Below are positions 52,193 through 63,566 of a stretch of 64,000 nt of DNA, one piece after another. This DNA is from Metridium senile (lineage: Eukaryota > Cnidaria > Anthozoa > Actiniaria > Metridiidae). A program made the translations under genes and the position numbers. The notes under the pieces were generated by a model, which was not told where the DNA came from, ran no database searches, and saw only the letters and a program-made list of their open reading frames with translations. The stretch lies in assembly GCA_949775045.1 (NCBI GenBank), contig OX459105.1, positions 13,219,398-13,283,397 on the forward strand. Direction: 5' to 3'. Each line of letters begins with the position of its first letter. The stretch's first letter is position 1.

Positions 52193-52420
52193 AAAAAGTT
52201 TGAAGGGGCGAACGGCGATTGCAATTGGTGATTGGCAATCAATCGCTGTTCGCCCCTTAAGCCTTTTTTGAATTAAGCACGACCGAAAGGAACTGTGGGT
52301 AATACGAATTTCTTCGTATTCCTTTCTAAATCACCCAAATAACGCCTCCACCGTTCAGCGATGACCTTAGATGGGTGTCTCAAAGGTTTCGTTGTCATTA
52401 TCCTGATTGATCGGTGATAT
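52193..52420. mobile_element. Rearranged relative of the 8.45-kb MITE
   Basis: It has short inverted GGGGCGAACGGCGATTG ends, then GCACGACCGAAAGGAACTGT and GATGGGTGTCTCAA, as in the 8.45-kb copy. A tandem-like block with GCACGACCGCGCAGCGG follows at 52,440-52,740. 52,741-53,420 has no gene. Confidence 0.65.
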
Positions 52421-53580
52421 AAATGAGTAAAGTGAAATTTATAATACAACTGGTAATACAACTGAGTGGAGGGCAACTTGGTCTGAAATAATATACGAGT
52501 GATTACAAAATTGCACGACCGCGCAGCGGGAGTGCGATTTGTTAATCACAAGTATGATTTCAAACCAAAATTGCACCACACGATATAATTAGTGCAATTA
52601 ATATTGGTAATTGAACTAAGTGGAGTGCAACTTGGTCTGATATCAAACCTGACAAAATCACACGACCGCGTAGCAGACCAAAATTGCACGACACGAAGTT
52701 CAATTATCACATTGTTATATCCATATTTTGAATTCAAACAAAATAAACTCTAAATCTGTGATAAATATAAAGTAGGTGTTAAAAAATAGCCGCTTTATAC
52801 AAATGGTACAAGAATTTCAAAAAAATAGTGCAATTCATGCTCGTACCATAGCTGCTGAGAGCCAATCAGAGACATTATTTGTTTGTGGTTTCAAAATGGA
52901 TATAATAAATGCTATAATTGCGAACATTTAAGCCAATCAGATTGCAAGATCTGCTAGTGATTATAAAATGGCACGGTGGGGCCAAACACCCCCAAAATCG
53001 ATCATTTAATATTCAATTTTAAATAACTTTCTATGTTTTAAGTACATCTTGCTGAAACTTTAGCAATGGAGAGAAACATTGTCACCAATTTTGTTATTGT
53101 TATTTTGATGGCAGAAATTGGTCATTATGACGTCATAATCAATGTTATGATTATATTGTAAATTCAAATGGTTTCTTTGATTCTTTGATGTGATTGAATA
53201 AAAAATGACGTCGGCTGTTTTTAGAAAAATGATGCAATATTTCAAAAGGATTGTATCAATATTCCATTACAATAAAATTAATGATTTCAAAATCACGCAT
53301 TTTTGAGCCATTTCGATTGCAGGATTGGCTAGTGATTATAATTACAGAATTGATATGATAATTATCGCTATTGTTATCATTATTCACATCGCTATTGTTA
53401 ATGTTATAGTTATTGTTATTGTTGTTGTTATACGTTAACGTTATTGTTATACGTAAATGTTATGATTAGTATAATTGTCCATGTCCATGTCGTTGTACTG
53501 TCGTTGTCATTGTCGTTGTTATTGTCATTATCATTGTCATTGTCTTTTACATTGTTATTATCATTGTCATTGTCATTTTC

Positions 53581-54906
53581 ATGGTCATGGTCATGGTCAT
53601 GGTCATGGTCATGGTCATGGTCATGGTCATGGTCATGGTCATGGTCATGGTCATGGTCATGGTCATGGTCATGGTCATGGTCATGGTCATGGTCATGGTC
53701 ATGGTCATGGTCATGGTCATGGTCATGGTCATGGTCATGGTCATGGTCATGGTCATGGTCATGGTCATGGTCATGGTCATGGTCATGGTCATGGTCATGG
53801 TCATGGTCATGGTCATGGTCATGGTCATGGTCATGGTCATGGTCATGGTCATGGTCATGGTCATGGTCATGGTCATGGTCATGGTCATGGTCATGGTCAT
53901 GGTCATGGTCATGGTCATGGTCATGGTCATGGTCATGGTCATGGTCATGGTCATGGTCATGGTCATGGTCATGGTCATGGTCATGGTCATGGTCATGGTC
54001 ATGGTCATGGTCATGGTCATGGTCATGGTCATGGTCATGGTCATGGTCATGGTCATGGTCATGGTCATGGTCATGGTCATGGTCATGGTCATGGTCATGG
54101 TCATGGTCATGGTCATGGTCATGGTCATGGTCATGGTCATGGTCATGGTCATGGTCATGGTCATGGTCATGGTCATGGTCATGGTCATGGTCATGGTCAT
54201 GGTCATGGTCATGGTCATGGTCATGGTCATGGTCATGGTCATGGTCATGGTCATGGTCATGGTCATGGTCATGGTCATGGTCATGGTCATGGTCATGGTC
54301 ATGGTCATGGTCATGGTCATGGTCATGGTCATGGTCATGGTCATGGTCATGGTCATGGTCATGGTCATGGTCATGGTCATGGTCATGGTCATGGTCATGG
54401 TCATGGTCATGGTCATGGTCATGGTCATGGTCATGGTCATGGTCATGGTCATGGTCATGGTCATGGTCATGGTCATGGTCATGGTCATGGTCATGGTCAT
54501 GGTCATGGTCATGGTCATGGTCATGGTCATGGTCATGGTCATGGTCATGGTCATGGTCATGGTCATGGTCATGGTCATGGTCATGGTCATGGTCATGGTC
54601 ATGGTCATGGTCATGGTCATGGTCATGGTCATGGTCATGGTCATGGTCATGGTCATGGTCATGGTCATGGTCATGGTCATGGTCATGGTCATGGTCATGG
54701 TCATGGTCATGGTCATGGTCATGGTCATGGTCATGGTCATGGTCATGGTCATGGTCATGGTCATGGTCATGGTCATGGTCATGGTCATGGTCATGGTCAT
54801 GGTCATGGTCATGGTCATGGTCATGGTCATGGTCATGGTCATGGTCATGGTCATGGTCATGGTCATGGTCATGGTCATGGTCATGGTCATGGTCATGGTC
54901 ATGGTC
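53581..54906. repeat. Perfect ATGGTC hexamer array, 221 copies
   Basis: This is 1,326 bp of ATGGTC without a single visible variant. It is open in five of six frames and gives artificial Met-Val, Trp-Ser, Gly-His, Asp-His and Thr-Met polymers. Degenerate GTCATT-like units flank it on the left (53,480-53,580). None of these frames is supported as a gene. Confidence 0.97.
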
Positions 54907-54942
54907 ATTTTTATGGTTGTGGTTATTGTTCGTGTTAGTGTT

Positions 54943-55366
54943 ATTGGCCATGTTCTAAACGAGGCTGGGCTAGGAGAGGACTGGTTACTAGTTTCTAGAA
55001 TTAATGCAATTAATAAATAAACTACATAACATGAAAAAGCACATCAACATATACCATATCACAAATTTTGATGCTATTTGGTTGTATATTTCCATTGCAA
55101 TAGTCTCTCAAACATCCATAAAATTACAAAGGAATGTATGGTTTGGAGGGACAGCTGTCCCTCCAAACTATACATTTCTTTATAATTTTTCACATATTTG
55201 AAAGGCTGCTACTTGGTCATTATTCAACAGAATATAATGTAATTCTGTAATATTGTATATTTTGATGTGCTCTTTCATGCTATGGGCTATATTTCTTAAT
55301 TGCATTGCATCTTGAAACTAGTACCCAGTCCCCTCCTTGCCCCTCGTCATTTAGAACATGGCCAAT
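54943..55366. repeat. Foldback element between hexamer arrays
   Basis: This is an imperfect palindrome of about 424 bp with arms near 210 bp, centred at 55,150. The ends are ATTGGCCATGTTCTAA and TTAGAACATGGCCAAT; the centre is GGAGGGACAGCTGTCCCTCC. It is absent from the equivalent array of unit 1, so it probably inserted into the array after the duplication. Confidence 0.85.
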
Positions 55367-55371
55367 TGTTA

Positions 55372-55822
55372 TTGTTAGTGTTAGTGTTAGTGTTAATGTT
55401 ATTGTTAGTGTTAATGTTAGTGTTAATGTTAATGTTAGTGTTAGTGTTAGTTTTAGTGCTAGTGTTAGTGTTAGTGCATGTTAGTGTTAGTGTTAGTGTT
55501 AGTGTTAGTGTTAGTGTTAGTGTTAGTGTTATTGTTAGTGTTAGTGTTAGTGTTAGTGTTAGTGTTAGTGTTAGTGTTAGTGTTAGTGTTAGTGTTAGTG
55601 CATGTTAGTGTTAGTGTCATTGTTAGTGTTAGTGTTAGTGTTAGTGTTAGTGTTAGTGTAAGTGTTAGTGTTAGTGTTAGTGTTAGTGTTAGTGTTAGTG
55701 TTAGTGTTAGTGTTAGTGTTAGTGTTAGTGTTAGTGTTAGTGTTAGTGTTAGTGTTAGTGTTAGTGTTAGTGTTAGTGTTAGTGTTAGTGTTAGTGTTAG
55801 TGTTAGTGTTAGTGTTAGTGTT
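55372..55822. repeat. TTAGTG hexamer array encoding the copy 2 receptor tail
   Basis: This is the counterpart array in unit 2. CATG interruptions at 55,477-55,480 and 55,601-55,604, 124 bp apart, suggest an internal duplication. The second interruption ends the receptor frame. The part left of 55,595 is noncoding. Confidence 0.95.
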
Positions 55823-57167
55823 ATATCGCACTAGAGAATATAGCCATTGTCTATAGTTTCTAAGTCTGTTCCTTAGGATTTGCATAAACCGATCAGCACG
55901 ATAGGCATAAAGAAGAGGATTCAAAAATGAGTTGATACATACACCTAACCAAGGCAAAACACGGGATACGATCTCTTTCACAGCGGGACGGATAAGCGAA
56001 GTTCTCAGCCCTGTAGCTACAGCACTAATTACAAGCGGCAAAACAAAGAAAAATAGATTGGTGAAAATCATAATAGCAATTCGCTTGGCAAGCTTGGATT
56101 CCCGTTTCACGCCTGCATTTTGCTGTGATCGCTTGGCATTGATATATATATGTAAATATAGAATGAAAATGACGATGTAAAACACTCCGGTGAGGGATCC
56201 TATCACAAAAGTAAAGACAACAATATCATACAGTGATGGGCTTACGCTCAATGATATGGGAACACAAAGAAGTGACGAACGATACAAATTGTCAATCATT
56301 GAATACCCGGCCATGACAAATGCACCGAACCAAAAGAACATCAAAAGAACAATGGCTAAACGTCTCGAAATTCTTAGAGCTGGATTCATAGTGAAGATCA
56401 GAACAAGATATCTTTCTACGGTTAAAAGAAGAGATGTGGTTACTGAATTGGATTGTCCTAACAGCCACAAAACACCAACCTTATAGCATTCGATTCGAAG
56501 GATAAAAGAAAGTTGTCGAAACGGATAAGAATTCCAATAAATAGCAATGCATACTGCATAAATTGCCACCAAAAAATCACTGATTGCCAAATTACTCACA
56601 AATAACATTGATACATTCTTACGGAGTGCTTTCGAAGACAAAATATTGACAAAGACTACAAGATTTATAACAGCAGTGAAAGCCCCTAAAACTGCAATAC
56701 AGGACATTGCTATTAACTGGCCGTCCCAGCATATGTTCGTAGAATACCCATGCACATAAAGCTTATTACGGTCTTTTCGCGGTCCTGTTTTGCAGTGGAA
56801 GTTTTGATCCTCTTTTGTAAGAGAAGGATGGTTAGTGTTAACTTTGCAACGGAAATTGAAAAGCGTGTTTTTTAGGTAGCGAGCAGTATCAGAAAACATG
56901 TTCAATTTGTAATGATTGACTTTGCATCCAAATGTTAGCCGAGATTTGTGAGGATTAGCTGACCACGTGTTATTTAGACGAAACAACAAACAGTCCCTAC
57001 ATTCCGCTGACCAAGAGAACCCAATTACACTTCTCAGCATGGGCAATTCCAACATTCTTTTCTCTGGTTTCCAGTCCACGACACCAGTAGCGTCTATGAT
57101 TGCAAGAGAGGAGAATAGGCCTGTCAGCTTTCCAGTAAAAGATCGAAGTGGGTTTCCAGTCAGGTTT
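55595..57167 (-). CDS. LGR-type GPCR, copy 2, exon 4 (last LRR, hinge, 7TM, Asn-Thr tail)
   Basis: This is the terminal exon of a leucine-rich-repeat G-protein-coupled receptor of the plasma membrane; its ligand is unknown. The exon opens after a ctttcag acceptor in phase 2 and finishes the last LRR (NLTGNPLRSFTGKLTGL). A cysteine-bearing hinge follows, then seven membrane segments. In the joined 640-residue product TM1 is near 267-291. The TM2 Asp is near 314, the TM3 Cys near 344, ERY at 368-370, the TM4 Trp near 396, the ECL2 Cys near 418, the TM6 Pro near 494 and NPLLY at 533-537. TM6 (AKRIAIMIFTNLFFFVLP) resembles LGR receptors. Residues 566-640 are almost pure Asn-Thr, encoded by the TTAGTG array. 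An inserted CATG at 55601-55604 shifts that array and creates the stop. Joining exons 1-4 gives 1,923 nt, an exact multiple of three. Family assignment is firm; the LGR subtype is not. Confidence 0.9.
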
Positions 57168-57893
57168 CTGAAAGTATATCAATCAGGAATCAGTCCGGCA
57201 ATTGTTCATTAATATCATCTGTTTTTAGATTTGGCGTCAGTCGATAACACCTTTGTATGCGAATTAATTCAGACAGCATGGCATCCCTTTGATAAATTTT
57301 CTTTTATGATATAAAAAAATTAACATATGAAAACATCCAAACTTTGCATCATATTACTTTTGAAATGGGTAAGCAAAGAATGACGCTTTAATGCTTAAAA
57401 TAGTGTATATAATATTGTATAAATCCTAGTAAAAAGTTTAAATACATGTATAAACCTGAGCAAATTCCTGATTTAAATTAGCCACAAGATTCAGAAGTAA
57501 CGATATTACGATAGGAGCAGCACTTAAAACAGATATATTAACATATGGAACATTAACATATCAATAAATCGACTCCCAGTGGTTGCATCTGAAATGGGCA
57601 AACAAACAAAGAAAGTTAAGAGGTATATTTATTCTATAAAAAGGCTTTGCAACACAATTCTCGATATTCCAGCTTTTGCCCACGTGAACTGAAAATCAAC
57701 AAAAAAAAACATAATTCTGCTAGGTCTTACAACGGTGGTTTTCAGTATACACTTTTCAGTTTTCAGGATTCTGTGTATTTTTAAACATGCTTTATGCCTG
57801 TGAAGGATAGATATCCTTTAATCTGGGAACCAATCAAAGATCCCGAAATTCACTTTCAAATGATTGAACATTCTATTCTGTACGGAAACTTAC

Positions 57894-57965
57894 AGTATTT
57901 CTAGACGGTCAAGGCCGGCAAACGCTTCGTAAGTCAGCACAATGATGTTGTTATAAGCCAAAGAT
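57894..57965 (-). CDS. LGR-type GPCR, copy 2, exon 3 (single LRR)
   Basis: This is a 72-nt exon, the classic size of one leucine-rich repeat. It is bounded by a ttttcag acceptor and a gtaagt donor and is phase 2 at both ends. It reads SLAYNNIIVLTYEAFAGL followed by DRLEIL, with the expected spacing of Leu, Asn, Phe and Gly-Leu. Joined downstream it continues as LEIL-NLTGNPLRSF without a break. The same exon in copy 1 differs by only a few bases, and both splice sites are kept. It would form part of the extracellular ligand-binding region. No expression evidence is available here. Confidence 0.85.
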
Positions 57966-58255
57966 CTGAAAATAAAAAGTATTATTGAAACAATTTTCAT
58001 CACATCCTATTCGTTTGCCTCAATAGTTTCCAAATATATTCCTAGTACTTATAGATAGACCTTAATCATGATGCTCTAATAAAATCCTTTTAATTTGTGA
58101 GATATACCTATTTGCTTCCCTTTATGTTTTCCAAATTCAATCCTCTTAGGCGATAAACCTTATTCCCAAATTTGCCTCCGGTTCTTAATACAATCCTCTT
58201 GGCCGGCATATATACCTGATTTGACATGCAGTCCCAATGTTTTCAGTCTACTTAC

Positions 58256-58330
58256 AACAATATAAGTCGAGTGTATGGCATGAAGGACCTCTCAGCCACC
58301 TCTTGAAGCTGATCGTTGTATGACAGAACT
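58256..58330 (-). CDS. LGR-type GPCR, copy 2, exon 2 (single LRR)
   Basis: This is a 75-nt exon between an atgtag acceptor and a gtaagt donor, phase 2 at both ends. It encodes one LRR (VLSYNDQLQEVAERSFM, then PYTRLILL). Copy 1 has Asp where this copy has Val at the first full codon; otherwise the exons are nearly the same. It links exon 1 (NITKL) to exon 3 as one continuous LRR stack. One LRR residue more than exon 3 is normal variation for these repeats. Confidence 0.82.
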
Positions 58331-58379
58331 CTACATATGAACAAAAACATTGTCAATTCTTCAGAAAAAGTTGAGTAAC

Positions 58380-59089
58380 TTAAGGTATCAGGAGGGGTTG
58401 GGGACCTCTACTCACGCAAACTCAAATTATGCGCAAGCTTTGTAAAATATTCCAGTAAAAGTATATATTTTTTGAAAGCTGAATAAATGTAGTTTTTGAA
58501 AATTAATTCAAAATTTTCTTTATTTAAAACGACAAAAAGATATTCCGACTAAAGCGTGTTTTGACCGTACTTCGTTTGAAAAGCTCGAACTCTGTCAAGA
58601 TTTCCGTCTCAGTGATAAACATCACGTTAGCAGACTCCTAATACATAAATCTCTAAAACGGTGTCTGCGATTTCTCATAACTGCTCCAGATCAGCCGCTA
58701 TTGAGTCTCAAATATCGATTTTTGAATTTATCACGTATAAGTGTACAAACTAAGCAATATCTCAACAACGAAAACGAAAATGAAAAATCGCTGGCACCGT
58801 TTTTTGGTTCCAGATTTGATTCACATTTGTGCAAAGTTTGAACCATTGAATTGCAAGGGAACTAGAGCGCTTTCTTCTTTTCAAACGAAGTACGGTCAAA
58901 ACACGCTTTAGTCGGAATATCTTTTTGTCGTTTTAAATAATGAACATTTTGAATTAATTTTCACAAACTACATTTATTCAGCTCAAAAAATATATACTTT
59001 TACTGGGATATTTTACAAAGCTTGCGCATAATTTGAGTTTGCGTGAGTAGAGACAGTAGAGGTCCCCAACCCCTCCTGATACCTTAACT
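58380..59089. mobile_element. TTAA-flanked foldback MITE (piggyBac-like target site)
   Basis: Its long inverted arms start TTAAGGTATCAGGAGGGG and end in the complement. Unit 1 has a single TTAA at the matching place (GAGTAACTTAAATTA near 44,690), so TTAA was duplicated on insertion. No transposase is encoded. The TTAA target suggests mobilisation by a piggyBac-type enzyme. Confidence 0.88.
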
Positions 59090-59699
59090 AAAAAATTGCA
59101 ATTACACAATATAGAGCTCTAAAATCGGATCCATGACATAAAATAATATGGCTACTTTGCATGCGTATTAGCGTATTCTCGTGCCTTTTTAATAGCAGAA
59201 AACGAAATTACTGCACAATACCAGCCCCAGTTAGTTAATAAAATTCATATAATAGACATTTCTCAAGCAAATACTACTTAATGTATGAAAATGCACTGTG
59301 TGCCTTACTATAGCTTTGTCTTAGTAAAACAAAAGCACCACAAATCAGAGTGAGGCTTGCCGGGCATTTACAGATTTCTAACAGCTTCAAAAGAAAAGGC
59401 TAGTATCCAGAAAAACGATCGAAATTGTAGCATACATGTGTAACCACAATTCGTTTCGGTCGTGCAATAGCAGTTGGCCGTACTTGGTTCGCTCCGACAA
59501 CTTTTTTGACACAGGTGTAAAATGCTTCCGTGCAAAGAGCTCATTTTGAGGCGACATTTGATGTTTTAATATCCTACAAGTACTTGGACATAAAGTGGCA
59601 TAAGTGATAAACACGTACGTCTTGTAAATCATCAATTGTCCTTTTCACGTTTCTTTTTACAATATTCTTTAGAATTCTTTGACAGGTGGTGATAACTCA

Positions 59700-60070
59700 A
59701 GTAGTTTTTTTTTTCAACAATTTTATTGAGTGATAACTACTACGTACAAATTAAAGACAATTTACAGCACTAAACATTTGGATCACCCAAAGGGGGAAGC
59801 GCGAACGGGACTCGCAAGGCGTCTCCCGGCTGAAATACTACATAAACATAACAGGAAATTACATGTAACGTGAAACTGAGATAATTATTGTTAAAAAGAA
59901 CTAGCTAAATTAATGAATAAAAATAAATATAGTAAAATCATTTGTGACAAGGACACTGGCGAACCAGTGACCAAGTGCAGTATAAGTCAACATCATGCAA
60001 ATATGTCATCTAATAGAGAGAGGTAAATAATTCTTAGATATGATTTAAATTGAAAACGGCTAGATAATGT
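59700..60070 (-). mobile_element. 3' end of a non-LTR retroposon with poly(A), in unit 2 only
   Basis: On the minus strand this stretch ends in AATAAAATTGTTG followed by a run of A, as expected of a 5'-truncated LINE or processed transcript. Unit 1 lacks it: GGTAACTCAAGTAATGTTAC there is continuous near 45,535. The right boundary is approximate. Confidence 0.65.
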
Positions 60071-60738
60071 GCACATTATCAAACAATTGGATGGTCCTTT
60101 TCACAGGATGAACAAATCTTTTGTTATTCTAATGTGAAGTCTAAAAACTATGTCGACTCATATCAAATTCGTCACGTTTTCACACAAGATGAATTGTATG
60201 TAATAATGTATGATTTGTCTGTCTTGTAGTGTGAAAGCGGCTCATGAAAATATTTGTATGTGAAATTACAGTTTTTATTGTTTTTTCTATTTAGTCAATA
60301 TCAATATCTGTAAAACAAATACAAAAAGAAGCAATGTCTAGCAACAACTTTATTTGTTGTGGTATTGACTATATATAAGGTACATGCCATTAAGGCACGT
60401 GCAAACGGCTTCAACATTTACTTTAACATCCGTTCGATTTTGTTGAATGCAAATGCTGAAACCGTTTGCCAAACATTCTACAGCGTTCAAAACAACCGAA
60501 CCAATGTCGAATCAAATGTTTAAGCTGTTTAACGGGTCTTTAGAAAATTGATGGGGAGGGTTGGGCAATTTGTCGGTGCAGGATATTTCTGCATTCGAGG
60601 CAGTGCAGGATCGATATCATTTTCAGGTTTGCTTATAGACCTATATAATAGTCACTACAATATGAACTTTTGTACAGTAGCAATTTAATTTAATTTCATG
60701 GACATATATACTGTATATATTATTGTAGATTTACTTAC

Positions 60739-60941
60739 AATTTAGTGATATTAGTGTTATCAGCTAAAAGATGCCCCAGCTGACAGATGGCTGTAATTTT
60801 ACATTTCGCCACTGTTGTACTTTCCACCCCAACCCTGCAAAAACTTGTTTTCGGGATGTTGCAGTGACTGTTCTTTTCTTCAGTAACATTTCCTCGAAGG
60901 AACAACACCAAACAGAATAGATATGGTGTTCTTGGTTTCAT
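60739..60941 (-). CDS. LGR-type GPCR, copy 2, exon 1 (signal peptide and cysteine-rich cap)
   Basis: This is the first coding exon, from an ATG to a gtaagt donor: 67 codons plus two bases (phase 2). It starts with a hydrophobic signal peptide (MKPRTPYLFCLVLFLRG). Four cysteines follow at residues 27, 35, 47 and 53 as C-x7-C and C-x5-C, like an LRR N-terminal cap, and the exon ends in NITKL, the start of the LRR stack. The start was chosen because the same ATG and signal peptide are conserved in copy 1. The 5' flank is also shared between the copies, so the promoter was probably duplicated. More LRR exons could hide in the 2.4-kb intron 1, but the LRR phase runs smoothly without them. Confidence 0.78.
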
Positions 60942-62317
60942 TGTAGTTAACTTAACTGATTGTGTCCGTGCGCATTCATCAGTGCTAAATAGCCAAGTTC
61001 ATCTGCGGAAGTTAAAGCTTATGGACTTGATTTCGCCCATTCGGAGCAGACTGAAATACTCAAATTGAATGAAAGGAACTTGACAGTCTTTTGTTTTCTT
61101 TATGATTCATAGTTTCAAGAATATTTGAAGAACAATGGCCACAGCATCCTAAAGCTAAAGTGCCTATAATAAAAAAAAAAAAAACTTCCTTTATCTACAG
61201 CAAACAAGGTCTAAGAAACAATACTTTCTATTTTTTGGCTACTTTCTAATAAATCCATACGATTTTACAGCGCTTTAAAGTTAGCAAAAAACTAGTCAGA
61301 GCGATATAATATTCTAACGTCAATATTCTTACGGAAATACGAGGCCGTAAAACCTTACATTTTATGCAAATTTTGACCGTTTTTAGGGTAAAATACTCAA
61401 ACGGTTGTAACTTTAAGCCTTTTTAATTTAAAGCCCAAAGTAATAAGTAAACTAAGATGTATAATACAGACAAGTTTGAAGAAAATTTGTTATGTGCTGT
61501 GTAGACTCATCTGCATGGTTTTCATGCAGACTCACTCTTAAAAATAATGGTTTCATAGAGCGTATTAAGGTCGAAAATGAAACATTTAAGCGTGTTATCG
61601 CAATATAACGTCGAGATTACATGTGAGTAACACCATGAACTTTCGCCGACTTTACGGTAAAGCAAGATCCGCCCGGACTCTGAGTCGATCCGTCCGTAGT
61701 GTTTAGTTAATGTTTAATCAAAATCTTGTAAGCTTAGTGTGTCTACAAAAGGAAAATAAAATGTTTAGGCCATGTTATGGATGATTTTATTGTAAGTGAG
61801 GTCGTATCATGTTGAAATTCTGCATGGCATCAGTAGTATTTGAAATCAACATATCGCATAAAGGATGAACCAATGGTTTTTTGGATGAACTGGTTTTATA
61901 GTGTCGGCGAATCGACTCGAGTGTCGGCGAACTGCCATGTCGGCGAAACGACTGGTAACCATCAAAGGGACTCCAGAGTTAAATTTTCAAAGGATGTGTC
62001 TAGCGCAAAACGTTCTAATATTTTTTTTACAAAACTATTCGACACTGTCGTATTTTTAACAAAAAACTTCGAAAAAGTACTTATTACAAAAACGTAATTA
62101 TCGCAATGATCGCCATCCTGAAGCATAATAAGAACTGTTAGTAAACAACAACAACACTGGAGTCCTTCGATAGATAAAGTCCCTTTCTTTTCACAAAGCC
62201 AAATTTAGTGGTCTCACTACCTTATTTACTACGGAGAGTTGATCTATGTCGTTTATTTTGACTCGATCAGATAATTCTGTCTTCTGTCGTCTGTCTTCTG
62301 ACTCATCGTTTATAAAA

Positions 62318-62556
62318 CTATTTCAAAAAACGTTGTCAGAAGGAGATCTGCAATCTGAGACCAAAATGAATTCTGGGATACGACAGTTTTTTCTCATTTA
62401 TGAATTCGTTTGCGTGCACTTTCTGGCTTCGGATATGGCGATTGTAAATATAAATCTGAAGGTGCTAAGCGAAAAAAAAAAACCAGGGCCAATTCATTTC
62501 GGTCTCAGATTGCAGATTCAGATCTCCTTCTGACAACGTTTTTGGAAATAGGTGTA
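62318..62556. mobile_element. MITE with TACACCTATTTCCAAAAACG right end
   Basis: Arms contain CGTTGTCAGAAGGAGATCTG and AATCTGAGACC. It lies inside the part of unit 2 that unit 1 lacks. A fragment of the 7.4/44.2-kb element (CACCGACGCAGCCTATACTA) follows at 62,565. Confidence 0.85.
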
Positions 62557-63566
62557 TCAAACACCGACGCAGCCTATACTAGTTTACTCGCTAGTTTCCA
62601 TTTCTGTGTCTTCAATAAAGTACATGTACAAATATAATTGTGATTGTAAAGATGAAGTCTGTACTTCGAAAGACTCCCATCTTTAATTTGTTGCTTAATG
62701 TATTTTATAGATTCTAAAAGAAATAACTTAATTAGAAAGACATGTAACGTGTTGCAGAATTAGAAAGCCATTAATCTAATATCAAACAAATGTGCATATA
62801 ATTGTATCAACTTGCCGGCCGAGCACAAATTTAAAAACTGTCTGAACGAATTTGATATATATTACAACTTTCCCGGTAAATTTCGTTGTGTTTTCGTTAT
62901 AATACACATTTTGCTAAAAGTTTTGGAAAGCTTCAATTCTTGCTATTCTTGGCCAAATTTATAGCAGATTATTGCTCAGACGCCGTGAGAGACAAGTGTG
63001 CATGTGAGAACTCTCTTTGCTTATTTACATTTTCGTTTTTTATCTAATAACTGTACGATTACAGTCCTGTAATAAACCATTGCACAGATCTGTCATATTA
63101 TATCAATGAATGTTTCAGGAATTTGTCAAGTGAAACATTAAAATACATGCATGCATTACACTCGATGGTAAGTGTTTGACTGCCGACTGACTGAAGACTC
63201 ATTTAGGTTGTTATGCCTAAGCTCACAGAATTAGAGTCATTTTCCTTACTAGTATTTAAAATTAATCAGTCTTGCAAACACTAATATAGAGACAATATTT
63301 TATTAAAGGGGGACTAGCACAAGAATACTACGAAAGTGAACTGCAATTTAACATAACCTTTTTAGCTTTAAATGATGAAAAATAAGTAATTCCTTCTTAT
63401 TTTGCCAAAAAAAATGGTGTTTTAATGCATTTACCTAACAAAAATTGTCATTAAACCTACTTTGAACACCTATTCGCCATCGCTGGACTGTCGCCTACTT
63501 GGCCCGCATTTTTTTGTACAGCGGTCTGCGCGTGATGTCAGTTACTTGATAGACTTGGCATACAAC

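Larger units (their letters stand above)
55372..63302. repeat. Segmental duplication, unit 2
   Basis: This is the direct repeat of unit 1, about 13.9 kb downstream. It carries insertions that unit 1 lacks: the TTAA element at 58,380-59,089, a LINE-like 3' end at about 59,700-60,070, and 62,040-63,180, which holds a MITE. The last 120 bp (63,180-63,302) match 48,317-48,436 again, so 62,040-63,180 lies within the duplicated unit. Confidence 0.85.

Noticed and set aside
53428..55020. Five long overlapping frames (His-Asp, Ser-Trp, Gly-His, Met-Thr, Met-Val polymers)
   Set aside because: All follow from the perfect ATGGTC array; a hexamer without stops is open in five frames by chance, and there is no flanking domain or splice context.
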